Below, piece by piece: positions 42,019 to 50,572 of a stretch of 64,000 nucleotides of DNA. The notes below the pieces were generated by a model, which was given only the letters and a program-made list of their open reading frames with translations, had not been told where the DNA came from and did no database searches. The stretch comes from UMGS1649 sp045534225 (GTDB taxonomy: Bacteria; Bacillota; Clostridia; TANB77; CAG-465). The stretch lies in contig JAZSJJ010000011.1 of assembly GCA_045534225.1 (NCBI GenBank), positions 180,912 to 244,911 of the forward strand. Direction: 5' to 3'. A program made the position numbers and the translations under genes. The stretch's first letter is position 1. Every line of letters starts with the position of its first letter.

Positions 42019-42055
42019 GCCACTTTCGTGGACTTACGTTTGGACAATGTGTCGA

Positions 42056-42745
42056 TTACTTAGCTTCGTGAGTGAGTTCAAACTCATCTTTCTGTACCAC
42101 ATAGAATGCGGGACCGAAGGAGCAGTTCTCAATAACGAGAGCGTCACCTACTTTGATAGGTGTAAGTTCAACACCATCGGCGCCTTCAGCAGGCCACTCG
42201 ATGTCGTAACTGTTGGGGACTGCGGTGATCTTGTACTCGGAAACGAGTTCCTCTGTAACAACGATTACCATGCGATCCTCAGCTTCGGTGTGGATAAGGA
42301 GCAGGTCCTTTGCCCAGTTTACAAGCAGATCTGTGAAGAGATCACGCTCGCGCTGGCTACCGATGGTGGCCAATACCTGTGCGTAGGTCTGTGCGCCTTC
42401 CACAGAGTGGAAACCAAGAGCTTTCTTGTTCTTAGCTTTGACAACTTTGCTTGTCTTCCAAGCGTAAGCGTCAGGGCGTTCGATCATATCCTGACCTCTC
42501 ATAAGAAGCTTGCCGTTGATGATTCTCATCACCATCTGGAACTGCGTCTTATCATAGGTGGTACCTGCGATGTGCTCCTTGGTTACAATGTTGAGATTCA
42601 TAAGCATTTCGAGAAGGGGTACTTCTCCAAGCCGATCGAATACAACGTTGTCCAGGGGAACCTTAACCATAGGCTTCTGAGTCGAAACTTCAAGAACCTT
42701 TGCCGTGATTGCCTTTGCCTCTGCGAATGTTACCTTGTTTGCCAT
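42056..42745 (-). CDS. Unrecognised 229-residue protein, GC-rich island
   Basis: The gene uses C- and G-ending codons and looks much GC-richer than everything around it. The protein is soluble. It opens with MANKVTFAEAKAITAKVLEV, has a basic middle (KTSKVVKAKNKKALGFHS), and ends with a beta-rich acidic domain (IKVGDALVIENCSFGPAFYVV). No family was recognised. It has a TTGACT-17-TAAAAT promoter with palindromes around it, a strong terminator, and an unusual ribosome binding arrangement in which a hairpin separates the site from the ATG. These marks suggest transfer of a complete, regulated unit. Confidence 0.78.
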   Translation of the reverse strand: MANKVTFAEAKAITAKVLEVSTQKPMVKVPLDNVVFDRLGEVPLLEMLMNLNIVTKEHIAGTTYDKTQFQMVMRIINGKLLMRGQDMIERPDAYAWKTSKVVKAKNKKALGFHSVEGAQTYAQVLATIGSQRERDLFTDLLVNWAKDLLLIHTEAEDRMVIVVTEELVSEYKITAVPNSYDIEWPAEGADGVELTPIKVGDALVIENCSFGPAFYVVQKDEFELTHEAK

Positions 42746-42757
42746 AGTGCTAATTTT

Positions 42758-42792
42758 GCGATCCGTTATGTCAGACGAATCGCACCTCCTTT
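42758..42792 (-). promoter_or_regulatory. Shine-Dalgarno sequence separated from ATG by a hairpin
   Basis: AAAGGAGGT (42792-42784) is the only good site, but it lies 38 nt before the ATG. Between them, 42783-42758 forms a 9-bp stem (GCGATTCGT with ACGGATCGC, one G-T pair) and an 8-nt loop. Folding this hairpin leaves about 12 nt to the ATG, a workable spacing, as known for phage T4 gene 38. Folding could make translation structure-dependent. Confidence 0.6.
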
Positions 42793-42833
42793 AAAAAATT
42801 ATTTTTAATACTATTGGGGTTTGACATACTTAT

Positions 42834-42889
42834 ATTTTAACACATTATGTTAACAAAGTCAATAGTCTTTTTAACAAATTGTTAAAAAG
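42834..42889 (-). promoter_or_regulatory. Promoter with repeated TTAACA/TGTTAA palindromes
   Basis: TTGACT (42862-42857) and TAAAAT (42839-42834), 17-bp spacer. One palindrome, TTAACA-N5-TGTTAA (42837-42853), covers the spacer and touches the -10. A second, CTTTTTAACAA-A-TTGTTAAAAAG (42867-42889), lies just upstream of the -35. Both share the TTAACA half-site, suggesting one dimeric regulator binds twice. Confidence 0.6.
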
Positions 42890-42918
42890 ATGAGAATTTT
42901 ATTAAATTCCCATCTTTT
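42885..42918 (-). terminator. Terminator of the LytTR-linked membrane-protein gene
   Basis: A 15-bp stem with one mismatch (42885-42899 with 42904-42918) and a TTTTTAAC tail on the minus strand. It overlaps the second palindrome of the neighbouring promoter. Confidence 0.65.
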
Positions 42919-42948
42919 CTAGTAATTTCAAGCTTTCCAAGCTGTTTT

Positions 42949-43602
42949 TTAGCTATTTTTAAGCTCTCTATTTAATTTTATTACTGTTATTTTTTGCTTT
43001 ACTATGTTAAAAACATATAATATTGCAGCTAATAATATATATAAACTTGCTAATTGAGTTATTGTATAATCTGCAAACATTAATGGATTTTCTAAAGTTA
43101 CATTTCCGCCTAGCGCCATTTTTAATATTAAATTGTTAGATAAATATCCAACACCTATAAATGTTCCTATTAATATAAATGCTATTCCTACTTCCAGTAT
43201 CGCTTTCATCTTTGTAGCTTTTTGTACCATCAATATATATACAAGGCTTCCAATTATTATGCCTGCTAGCAATGATAATGTAAATGTTCTTACCATTTGA
43301 TATGAAGGCCATGCTACTGCATACATGTAGAAGTTGGCACCTTCAGCAGGAAAACTTTCACCTCTAAATTCTTTTGTTGCTCGAACACTCTGTTCAAAGT
43401 TTGTATTAAGACCTTCAAAATATGATATCATTCCTTCTGGATACTCTGCTGGTTCTGTTAATGCTTGGAACATTATTGCACCTTCTAATGATGAAATAAA
43501 ATTATATGTCATTCCAACTAATGCGCATATAGCAATCCATATAACTATTGTTTTTAACAATTTCTTTATGCTAAATTTACTATTTTCTTTCATTTTACTC
43601 AT
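42949..43602 (-). CDS. Four- or five-segment membrane protein paired with LytTR regulator
   Basis: A 217-residue integral membrane protein with hydrophobic segments at about 15-40, 100-122, 130-155 and 180-205, and an extracytoplasmic loop rich in E and F after the first segment. Its ATG overlaps the LytTR gene end by 8 bp. LytTR regulators are often coupled to small membrane partners such as DUF3021 proteins that inhibit or sense; this one is longer than that family and only loosely similar. It is likely a membrane antagonist of the regulator, by inference. Confidence 0.75.
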   Translation of the reverse strand: MSKMKENSKFSIKKLLKTIVIWIAICALVGMTYNFISSLEGAIMFQALTEPAEYPEGMISYFEGLNTNFEQSVRATKEFRGESFPAEGANFYMYAVAWPSYQMVRTFTLSLLAGIIIGSLVYILMVQKATKMKAILEVGIAFILIGTFIGVGYLSNNLILKMALGGNVTLENPLMFADYTITQLASLYILLAAILYVFNIVKQKITVIKLNRELKNS

Positions 43603-44059
43603 TCCTTCCTTTTAAGAAGCTCATTATCTCAGGAGTTCTTCTTTTAGACACATCCTCTGTTGTACCATCTTTGAATTTAACTTGTATTCTGCCTATTATG
43701 CTAGTGTTAAAACATTTAACATGATTTATATTTACTATTGCTGAATTAGAAATTCTTATGAACTCTTTGTTTGGTAACGCTTCTTCTAAATAATACATTT
43801 TTTCTTTTATTCTAAAAGTTCCATCTTTTGTTCTACAATAGTTGTTCTTCTCTTCTGAGAAAAATTCTATTATATTTGAAGTTTTAATTATATATAGATC
43901 ATTGTTTTGTATTCCCACTACTTGAGAAAGAGTTTCATTATTTACGTATGACAATTCTTTTTCTAGTCTTTCTACTAACTCATTTCTTTCAGGTGCATTT
44001 ATACAAACTTCAATGTCTTTATATTCATTTGAAATATTTGTACGTACATTTATGCTCAT
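43595..44059 (-). CDS. LytTR-domain DNA-binding regulator without receiver domain
   Basis: A 154-residue protein. The last 100 residues are a LytTR domain: NDLYIIKTSNIIEFFSEEKNNYCRT, YYLEEALPNKEFIRISNSAIVNINHVKCF and VSKRRTPEIMSFL are its usual elements. The N-terminal 50 residues are not a receiver, so it is not a classical response regulator. It is cotranscribed with an overlapping membrane protein, as in LytTR/membrane-inhibitor pairs that control their own operon. AGGAGGAAGTTAA precedes the start. Confidence 0.87.
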   Translation of the reverse strand: MSINVRTNISNEYKDIEVCINAPERNELVERLEKELSYVNNETLSQVVGIQNNDLYIIKTSNIIEFFSEEKNNYCRTKDGTFRIKEKMYYLEEALPNKEFIRISNSAIVNINHVKCFNTSIIGRIQVKFKDGTTEDVSKRRTPEIMSFLKGRNE

Positions 44060-44151
44060 TTAACTTCCTCCTTAATTACATTTTAACACTCACATTTATC
44101 TCCTGCAATTAAATTTGCTCTCTTTAAGATAAGTGGTATATTTTATTAGAT

Positions 44152-44180
44152 AAGCGGGACTAAACCTTTAGTTCCCGCTT
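44152..44180. terminator. Hairpin after the ADP-ribosyltransferase gene
   Basis: A GC-rich stem with one bulge, AAGCGGGAC/GTCCCGCTT-like (44152-44180), 5 bp after the stop on the minus strand. The T tail is poor, so termination is only probable. Confidence 0.5.
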
Positions 44181-44184
44181 GCTT

Positions 44185-46107
44185 TTACAATGTTATTTGG
44201 TCTACAATTATTTGTTTCTTTTGTTCCTCTGTTAGCTCTGATGTATAGAATATAGCTGTATCTAAACATCTCTCTACACTGTTTTTCACTTCCGCTTCTA
44301 ATCCATCAAGTGGACTTGTGCTTTCTATAGCTACACCTTGAATACGTGTTTTAAGCATTGTATTTTGTCCATCAAGAGCTGCTAATATTTGTTTTTTAGA
44401 TCCGTTTAGTGGTATTAATGATGTGCCCGGTCTTGCAGCTTCTAGTCTTTCTCTTTCCTCATATGTTACCACTATATCTCCTCTGCGTGATGGCATAATT
44501 TTCTTTAATGATTCTGGTAATCTTTCTTCGCCTAACACTTCTTTATACTTAGCAACATATGTGCTCATCTCTTCCATAGTTTTAGGTGTGCTTAATCCAC
44601 CTCTTTCTATATATTCTCTTCTAAGTCTCAAATTCTCTATTTGCGCGGCTTTTATTTTAGATTTACCTGTTATTCTATCCCACAAAGAATCTTTCTTTGC
44701 TCTTAATGTTTGTTCTTCTGTTAGAAGATCTTGCTTAGCTTTAGTTGTTATATCTTCACCCAGTCTTGTTGCTACATCTCTACCTAGCATCATCTTATTC
44801 TTTTCTTTTGTAGCATATATTGTTTTTTCACACTCATCCATAACTTTATTTGTTAAGGCTAGCTTTTCATAAAGCGAATTAAGTTTTGCATTTAACTTTC
44901 CTGTTACAGCCATATCTTCTTTAGATAAATTATCTGGCAATTCTATGGCTGCTATCTCTTTTTTTATTTCTTCAATATTTTTCTTTAACTCTTCAAATTT
45001 AGCTACTACAGCTGGATCTACCTTTGTTAGCTTGTCCATTCCCACTCCAAGTTCTTCTGCTTCTTTGTATAATTCTTGTTCTTCTGCATCAGGCTCACTG
45101 TAATATGCTTGAGCGTTAGCCACTCTAGCAAGGGTTCTGTCTGCTCTTTTTAGCAAATCTTCTTTACGTCCTCTTTCTAGTTCTACTTTTCTTTTTCTCT
45201 CTTCATCTTCTAATGCTATTTTATCTTGTTCTAAACCTCTTTCTATTTCTAATTCTACTGTTCTAAATCTGTCTTGAAGAATAGCAGTCATAGATTTTTT
45301 TACTTCACCAAATGACATTTTTAGTTCTGTTAGTTCATCGAAAAGTTCGCTTTGTCTGTCTATCATATACGCCAATTCTTCACGTTCATCTTTAGTTTTT
45401 GCACCTCTTAATGAAGCTATTCTTTCACTCATAAGTTCTGCCTTAAAACTTAAGTCTTTGTACCTCGCTAAACTTTCTTCAAAATTGAAACTTGCTACTT
45501 TTTCTTCATATTGTTTTCTTTCTTCTTCTGTTATATTTGCAAATTCTTGTTTCTTTACATTTGCGCTATATCTAGTAACACCTTCTATATCTTGAAAGCT
45601 ATATGCTTCTATTCCTTCTATTTTACTAAATGGAGATACTAATATTTCTGATTCAGATACTTGAGTTTCATCTAAAAACTCATCCATATGTATGTATGGC
45701 ACATCATTTAGGGACATCGCAAATAACGCACCACTTCTGTACTCAGTAAAACGCATAGCTATATCTCTATCTGTTGTAGTAGATAGAAATCTCCCACTCA
45801 TACCTTCACGTCTTAGTTTGTCTACTTCACTTATTGATGTTCCTCTGTATACTACACTTTTGCCATCACGTGTTTGCAAACTATATTTGTACATTGCTGC
45901 GTAAAGTTTTGTTAAATATTCTGTATTTCTTTCTATTCCCTCTTTAGAAAAGTCTATTAGCCAACCTTTAGCTTGTTGTGCATTTATAACGTCAGGATCT
46001 ATATCTAAAAGCGCATTCATGCTAATATGCGCATTAGAGATATATCTTCTTACTGCTCCAATTTCCTCTTCTGTTATATCTAGACTTCTGTAGTCTGTTT
46101 TGTTCAT
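44185..46107 (-). CDS. Intracellular ADP-ribosyltransferase with long coiled coil
   Basis: A 640-residue protein. Residues about 15-175 show the R-S-E ADP-ribosyltransferase signature: R88 in VVYRGTS, S109-T110-T111 in GRFLSTTTD, and E152-S153-E154 in QVSESEILVSP, the bi-glutamate form of arginine-specific enzymes such as the VIP2/C3-type exotoxin family. The rest (about 185-560) is highly charged and coiled-coil, with a basic helix-rich tail. There is no signal peptide. It would act inside the producing cell or be delivered by an unidentified system. No immunity gene or hydrolase is adjacent. Confidence 0.78.
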   Translation of the reverse strand: MNKTDYRSLDITEEEIGAVRRYISNAHISMNALLDIDPDVINAQQAKGWLIDFSKEGIERNTEYLTKLYAAMYKYSLQTRDGKSVVYRGTSISEVDKLRREGMSGRFLSTTTDRDIAMRFTEYRSGALFAMSLNDVPYIHMDEFLDETQVSESEILVSPFSKIEGIEAYSFQDIEGVTRYSANVKKQEFANITEEERKQYEEKVASFNFEESLARYKDLSFKAELMSERIASLRGAKTKDEREELAYMIDRQSELFDELTELKMSFGEVKKSMTAILQDRFRTVELEIERGLEQDKIALEDEERKRKVELERGRKEDLLKRADRTLARVANAQAYYSEPDAEEQELYKEAEELGVGMDKLTKVDPAVVAKFEELKKNIEEIKKEIAAIELPDNLSKEDMAVTGKLNAKLNSLYEKLALTNKVMDECEKTIYATKEKNKMMLGRDVATRLGEDITTKAKQDLLTEEQTLRAKKDSLWDRITGKSKIKAAQIENLRLRREYIERGGLSTPKTMEEMSTYVAKYKEVLGEERLPESLKKIMPSRRGDIVVTYEERERLEAARPGTSLIPLNGSKKQILAALDGQNTMLKTRIQGVAIESTSPLDGLEAEVKNSVERCLDTAIFYTSELTEEQKKQIIVDQITL

Positions 46108-46216
46108 TTATATCCCCTTATTACATATATCTATATGAATTAAATTATATCACATAAGTTTATACTTTTAGCAAGTTTTATACCTACTTTTATAAATCTT
46201 TTTTATTCCTTTTTAT

Positions 46217-46245
46217 TTGACAATTTTCACATCCCCTTGTATACT
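46217..46245 (+). promoter_or_regulatory. Promoter of the pseudouridine synthase gene
   Basis: TTGACA (46217-46222) and TATACT (46240-46245) with a 17-bp spacer. The predicted start point is within about 3 nt of the ATG at 46255. Confidence 0.82.
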
Positions 46246-46254
46246 TTATGTATT

Positions 46255-47139
46255 ATGAAATTAGAGTATACAAACCCAGAATCTTCAGGATATGTAACTG
46301 TTTTTAATGTACTTAAAAACGAGTTTCATTTATCTGATAGATTAATACTAAAACTAAAAAAAGAAAAACAAATATACATTAACGGTACTCCCACACATGT
46401 AAGGGAAGAAATTGCAAGTGGAGATGTTATAACGGTAGATATTTCTTTTACAGAAGAATCCGAAAACATAGTTCCAACCAAAATGGACTTAGACATTCTT
46501 TATGAAGATGATTACTTTTTAATTATTAACAAAAGACCAAACACGCCCGTTCATCCATCAATAAACCACTTTGAAGACACACTTTCTAACGGGGTAAAGT
46601 ACTACTTTGAAAACATAGGATTAAAAAGGAAGATTCGTCCTGTTAATAGACTAGATAAAGATACTTCTGGTATTGTTATTTTTGCAAAAAACGAATACAT
46701 TCAAGAATGTCTTACGCATCAAATGAAAGCTTGTATATTTAAGAAAGAATATCTAACTTTGGTTACTGGAACATTAGAAGAATCTCCTCTAACTCTCGTT
46801 AAGAACATTAAAAGAAAAGCTGAAAGCATTATTGAAAGGTGTGTTTCAGATGACGAAGATAGCGAATACGCCGAAACAATATTTGAAACAGTTAGAGAAT
46901 TTAAAGACTATTCTCTTATTAAATGCATCCTTAAAACAGGCAGAACGCACCAAATACGTGTACATACAAGCTTTTTAGGGCATAGTATTTTAGGAGATAC
47001 TTTGTATGGCACTTCTTCAAACTTAATTAACAGACAAGCTTTACATGCATACAAGGTAAGTTTTATACATCCTATTACCAAGGAACCTGTTGAAATAACT
47101 TGTGATTTACCAGAAGACATGCAAAAACTTTTAAGTTAG
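46255..47139 (+). CDS. RluD-family 23S rRNA pseudouridine synthase
   Basis: Start set at the ATG at 46255; a TTG at 46237 lies inside the promoter. The 294-residue enzyme has an N-terminal S4-like RNA-binding segment (about 25-65) and the RluD catalytic core with D134 in RPVNRLDKDTSGIVIF, then CILKTGRTHQIRVH and LGDTLYG. It isomerises uridines in ribosomal RNA. The exact target (RluD, RluB/C type) cannot be fixed. The promoter position predicts a leaderless or near-leaderless message, unusual among the genes here, which otherwise have clear sites. Confidence 0.9.
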   Translation: MKLEYTNPESSGYVTVFNVLKNEFHLSDRLILKLKKEKQIYINGTPTHVREEIASGDVITVDISFTEESENIVPTKMDLDILYEDDYFLIINKRPNTPVHPSINHFEDTLSNGVKYYFENIGLKRKIRPVNRLDKDTSGIVIFAKNEYIQECLTHQMKACIFKKEYLTLVTGTLEESPLTLVKNIKRKAESIIERCVSDDEDSEYAETIFETVREFKDYSLIKCILKTGRTHQIRVHTSFLGHSILGDTLYGTSSNLINRQALHAYKVSFIHPITKEPVEITCDLPEDMQKLLS

Positions 47140-47204
47140 ATTAACTTATCTGTATTTATTTACAAAATTCGACACTTTGTGTTATACTATTTGCGAGGTG
47201 CAAT

Positions 47205-48293
47205 ATGAAGAAATTATTAACTATACTAATAGCTTTAGTTATACTTATCGTTATAGCGGCAGCCGTACCACTAATTTGGTACACTAACGCAATAGGGCCA
47301 ATGAGCAATGAAGCTAAAGATATTAACGTTACAATCGAAATGGGTTCCGGCTCAAGCACAATTGCTAAAACATTAATGGATGCTGGGGTTATATCTAGTG
47401 ATGTAGCTTTCAAAATATATGTAAAACTAAATAATATTTCTGGGTTCCAAGCTGGAGAATATACATTATCTCCAAATATGGATCTTGAAACAATAACAAA
47501 ATCTCTTAAAGAAGGTAAGGTTTTTGAAGAACAAGTAAAAATAACATTCGTTGAAGGGAAAAACATGATGTGGATAGCAAAAAGAATTGCTGACACAACA
47601 GATAATACAGAACAAGATGTCTATAATTTACTTAAAGACCAAGAGTATTTAAATGATCTTATAGATAGATACTGGTTCTTAACAAAAGATATACTAAGCA
47701 AAGATATCTACTATGCATTAGAAGGTTATCTTGCTCCTAATACATACCATTTTTCTAAGAACGATTTAAGTGTAAAAACAATATTTGGAACAATGTTAGA
47801 TCAAACAGAAAAGATACTAAAAGATTACAAGGATATTATTACAAAAAGCAAGTATTCTATACATGAAATTATGACAATGGCATCAGTTGTAGAACTTGAA
47901 TGTCCACCTTCTAAAGATAACGAAAACAGAAAAAATACAGCAAGTGTATTCTATAACAGACTTAAAACAGGAATGTCTTTAGGTAGCGATGTTACAACAT
48001 ATTACGCATTCAAAGTTAATATGGCAGATAGAGATTTAACAACAACAGAACTTAATACTTACAATCCATACAACACAAGAGGACCTAAGATGGGTGGAAA
48101 ACTTCCAGTTGGACCAATATGTTCAGCTTCTAAGTCTTCTATAATAGCAGCAATAGAGCCTAACAAAGGCGAAGATTTATACTTTGTAGCAGATAAAAAT
48201 GGTAAGATATATTTTACCGAAACATATTCTGAACATGTACAAGTAGTAAACAAACTTAAGAAAGAAAACATGTGGTACGAATACGAAAAGTAA
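47205..48293 (+). CDS. mltG: Endolytic murein transglycosylase MltG
   Basis: A 362-residue cell-wall enzyme with an N-terminal membrane anchor (about 4-26), a LysM-like region, and the catalytic YceG/MltG domain: VEGKNMMWIAKRIA, LEGYLAPNTYHF, and the catalytic E230 in MASVVELE. It cleaves nascent glycan strands and releases them from the synthase. The end (GPICSASKSSIIAAIEPNKGEDLYFVADKNGKI) is the family's C-terminal signature. GCGAGGTG precedes the ATG. It lies just after the pseudouridine synthase gene and converges with rsmA. Confidence 0.95.
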   Translation: MKKLLTILIALVILIVIAAAVPLIWYTNAIGPMSNEAKDINVTIEMGSGSSTIAKTLMDAGVISSDVAFKIYVKLNNISGFQAGEYTLSPNMDLETITKSLKEGKVFEEQVKITFVEGKNMMWIAKRIADTTDNTEQDVYNLLKDQEYLNDLIDRYWFLTKDILSKDIYYALEGYLAPNTYHFSKNDLSVKTIFGTMLDQTEKILKDYKDIITKSKYSIHEIMTMASVVELECPPSKDNENRKNTASVFYNRLKTGMSLGSDVTTYYAFKVNMADRDLTTTELNTYNPYNTRGPKMGGKLPVGPICSASKSSIIAAIEPNKGEDLYFVADKNGKIYFTETYSEHVQVVNKLKKENMWYEYEK

Positions 48294-48302
48294 TACATAT
48301 TA

Positions 48303-48335
48303 AAAAATACAGACTAAATTTTAGTCTGTATTTTT
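48303..48335. terminator. Bidirectional terminator between mltG and rsmA
   Basis: A 15-bp perfect stem (48303-48317 with 48321-48335), short loop, A and T runs on both sides, between convergent genes. Confidence 0.88.
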
Positions 48336-48341
48336 ATTTAT

Positions 48342-49205
48342 TTACTTGTTTTTTAATTCATATATTTCATTCGCTATTTTAGCATATGTTTCTACGCTAA
48401 CTTCTTCTGCTCTAACAGTTTCTTTTAAGCCAACATTTTTTATTATTTCTTCGATTTCTGGTTTAGTTAATCCACATAATCCACAATTCACTAGTGAATT
48501 AGCTAGTTTCTTTCTTCTTTCAGAGAATGCTTTTTTTACTAACTCTTCAAATATCTTTCCATCTTTTATTCCTAGCTCTTGTTCTTTAACTTTGTTTGGC
48601 GTTATTTTTATAACTGCAGATGTTACATTTGGAGCAGGTATAAACGATGTATTTGGTACAACAAATATCTTTTCTACATCCGCTTGATAGTTAGTATTTA
48701 TTGTAAGAACTCCATATTCTTTAGAGCCTGGCGCAGATGCTATTCTATCTGCGACTTCTTTTTGTACCATTACAGTTATACTTGCAATATTTTCTTTATA
48801 TTCTAAAAGCTTGAATATTATTGGTGTTGTAATGTAATATGGTAAGTTTGCTATTACTCTAACTTTGCCCTTTACATCTTTGATATATTCTTCTAAATTT
48901 ACTTTTAATATATCCATATTAACAATTGTAAGGTTGTTGTGTGCTGTAAATCTTCCGTTTAGTATTTCTATCATATCCGTATCTATTTCAAATGCTAAAA
49001 CCTGCGCACCAGTTTGTAATATATACTCTGTAAGATTTCCAAGACCAGGGCCTATTTCTATTACCAAGTCGTCCGCTTCAACATTTGAGTTTTCTACAAT
49101 ACCAGATAGGATATTATCATCTACAAGGAAGTTTTGGCCAAAACATTTCTTTGCAAACAATTTGTTACTTCTCATTATTCTGTTTGTTATTTCTAAACTG
49201 TTCAT
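48342..49205 (-). CDS. rsmA: 16S rRNA dimethyladenosine transferase
   Basis: A 287-residue enzyme (also called KsgA) that dimethylates two adjacent adenosines near the 3' end of 16S rRNA. It has NFLVDDNILSGIV at the N-terminus, motif I VIEIGPGLGNLTE, and the catalytic NLPYYIT (motif IV). The C-terminal domain is typical (RKKLANSLVNCGL). It follows the YabE-like gene, the classical Firmicute neighbourhood, though rnmV is missing between them. AAGGAGAG precedes the start. Confidence 0.96.
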   Translation of the reverse strand: MNSLEITNRIMRSNKLFAKKCFGQNFLVDDNILSGIVENSNVEADDLVIEIGPGLGNLTEYILQTGAQVLAFEIDTDMIEILNGRFTAHNNLTIVNMDILKVNLEEYIKDVKGKVRVIANLPYYITTPIIFKLLEYKENIASITVMVQKEVADRIASAPGSKEYGVLTINTNYQADVEKIFVVPNTSFIPAPNVTSAVIKITPNKVKEQELGIKDGKIFEELVKKAFSERRKKLANSLVNCGLCGLTKPEIEEIIKNVGLKETVRAEEVSVETYAKIANEIYELKNK

Positions 49206-49227
49206 TGTTTTTATCTCTCCTTAAAAA

Positions 49228-49254
49228 TTTAAGAGTGCTTTCAGCACTCTTAAA
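49228..49254 (-). terminator. Hairpin with T tail between YabE-like gene and rsmA
   Basis: An 11-bp perfect stem (49228-49238 with 49244-49254) followed on the minus strand by TTTTTAAGG, just in front of the rsmA ribosome binding site. It probably reduces read-through into rsmA. Confidence 0.75.
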
Positions 49255-49265
49255 TTATTTCATTA

Positions 49266-50348
49266 TTATAATCCACCGTTTTTTTCTATCTTTTTAGCAT
49301 ATTTTAATACTTTTGTACCATAGTACCAAGAATATGCATCTCTGCCTTTTTCAGCCTTTAGATATGATCTATATCTGCCCTCGCCCCAGTTATACGAGTT
49401 AAGTGCATGAAGATCTAATTCTTCACCACTTGCAGAACCCTTCCAAGATTTATAATATCTACTTAACCAATATACACCTGCATGGATGTTTTGATATGGA
49501 TCAAATAAATCTGTTGTTCCTATTTTTTTCTTTAAGTAAGCTAAGTTAGATGGGTTTATTTGACACATACCATAACCTGTTTTACTCTTTGCTTCTACTC
49601 TATAGTTACTTTCTACTTTCATTAATCCTAAAAACACTAAATATGGTACATTGTATTTTTTACACATATTATATGCAAATTTTTGAAGATTCAACGATAA
49701 GTTTATGTCATACTTTTTGAATCCAGCATCAACTTCTAAGTCTTTTGCTGTTATTCTTGCCGCGCTATATCTAGATGTTGGCACTATTTTTGTTCCAACT
49801 TCTATTACTTGGTTTACTGGTTCTTTCTCTATAGTCTCGCTTATTATTGTTGTTGAAATCAAGTTGTTGTTTGCATCATATTTTGCCGTATACACAACCA
49901 TCTTTTGTCCAGATTCACCTTTTTGCAATGTGTTTTTTGTACCTCTATATAGATTTGCGTTAGATTTCTCCACTTTTTCGTAATCTATATATTGGATTTC
50001 TTCTATTATTCTTTCAGTCGTACCGACTGTTACACTCGCTCTATATTCCGAAATGTCGAGCATTGCTACTTCATCTTCGGAATATATTCTGATTTCCATG
50101 TTATCTTTAAGGATTGTCTCTACATTCGGATATACTATAGCTTTTTCGTCTATGTGTATATTGTTTTGCATTAACATTCCTTCAACAGTATTAGACATTG
50201 TATTAACTGTTATTCTGTCACCATAATAATTTATAGTTACAGACTTTGTTTGAAAGCTAACTACAACTAAACCTACTGTTACAAACACCACCATACATGT
50301 AAACATTACAGTGAGTTTTCTTAACATGTAAAGTTTATCCTCTTTCAA
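49266..50348 (-). CDS. YabE-like G5/DUF348 protein with lytic transglycosylase domain
   Basis: Start is TTG at 50348, placed by AAGGAGGAG seven bases upstream; an ATG at 50327 is possible. The 360-residue exported protein has a membrane anchor (about 10-30), a DUF348 pair (about 37-110, ITVNTMSNTVEGML), a G5-type segment (about 110-185, GTKNTLQKGESGQK) and a C-terminal lytic transglycosylase of the SLT type with VFLGLMKVESNYRVEAKS and YGMCQINPSNL, ending with NSYNWGEGRYRSYLK. It remodels peptidoglycan. Use of a soluble lytic transglycosylase instead of the usual 3D domain of YabE is notable. Confidence 0.88.
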   Translation of the reverse strand: MKEDKLYMLRKLTVMFTCMVVFVTVGLVVVSFQTKSVTINYYGDRITVNTMSNTVEGMLMQNNIHIDEKAIVYPNVETILKDNMEIRIYSEDEVAMLDISEYRASVTVGTTERIIEEIQYIDYEKVEKSNANLYRGTKNTLQKGESGQKMVVYTAKYDANNNLISTTIISETIEKEPVNQVIEVGTKIVPTSRYSAARITAKDLEVDAGFKKYDINLSLNLQKFAYNMCKKYNVPYLVFLGLMKVESNYRVEAKSKTGYGMCQINPSNLAYLKKKIGTTDLFDPYQNIHAGVYWLSRYYKSWKGSASGEELDLHALNSYNWGEGRYRSYLKAEKGRDAYSWYYGTKVLKYAKKIEKNGGL

Positions 50349-50361
50349 TAAAACTCCTCCT

Positions 50362-50412
50362 TACGACGTGGTCGTACGATATAATTATACTATTTTTTGT
50401 ATATCTTGTCAA
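50362..50412 (-). promoter_or_regulatory. Perfect promoter and palindrome of the YabE-like gene
   Basis: TTGACA (50412-50407) and TATAAT (50389-50384) with a 17-bp spacer, an exact consensus. A palindrome TACGAC-GTG-GTCGTA (50362-50376) lies just after the start point and could be an operator or an RNA hairpin near the ribosome binding site. Confidence 0.8.
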
Positions 50413-50520
50413 ATACCCGTTATTTCACACATTTTAGCATATATCTTAAAGCCACACAGCAAGCTCTACTACTAGTATATTATACGTTTTATATATTATG
50501 TACAAGTGTGCCTTAATATA

Positions 50521-50549
50521 TTGCATTTTAATTTTTTTAATGATAAAAT
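50521..50549 (+). promoter_or_regulatory. Promoter of lemA operon
   Basis: TTGCAT (50521-50526) and TAAAAT (50544-50549), 17-bp spacer, 23 bp before the lemA start. Confidence 0.72.
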
Positions 50550-50572
50550 GTAACCATTAGGAGGTATTCAAT

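Noticed and set aside
42758..42783. Hairpin read as a terminator
   Set aside because: It lies between the Shine-Dalgarno sequence and the ATG and has no T run.
42017..42808. 263-codon forward frame opposite the 229-residue gene
   Set aside because: It runs through a terminator hairpin and the promoter region of the minus gene and lacks a ribosome binding site.
44185..46107. Secreted VIP2/C3-type exotoxin
   Set aside because: There is no signal peptide and no adjacent binding component or secretion gene, although the catalytic fold matches the family.
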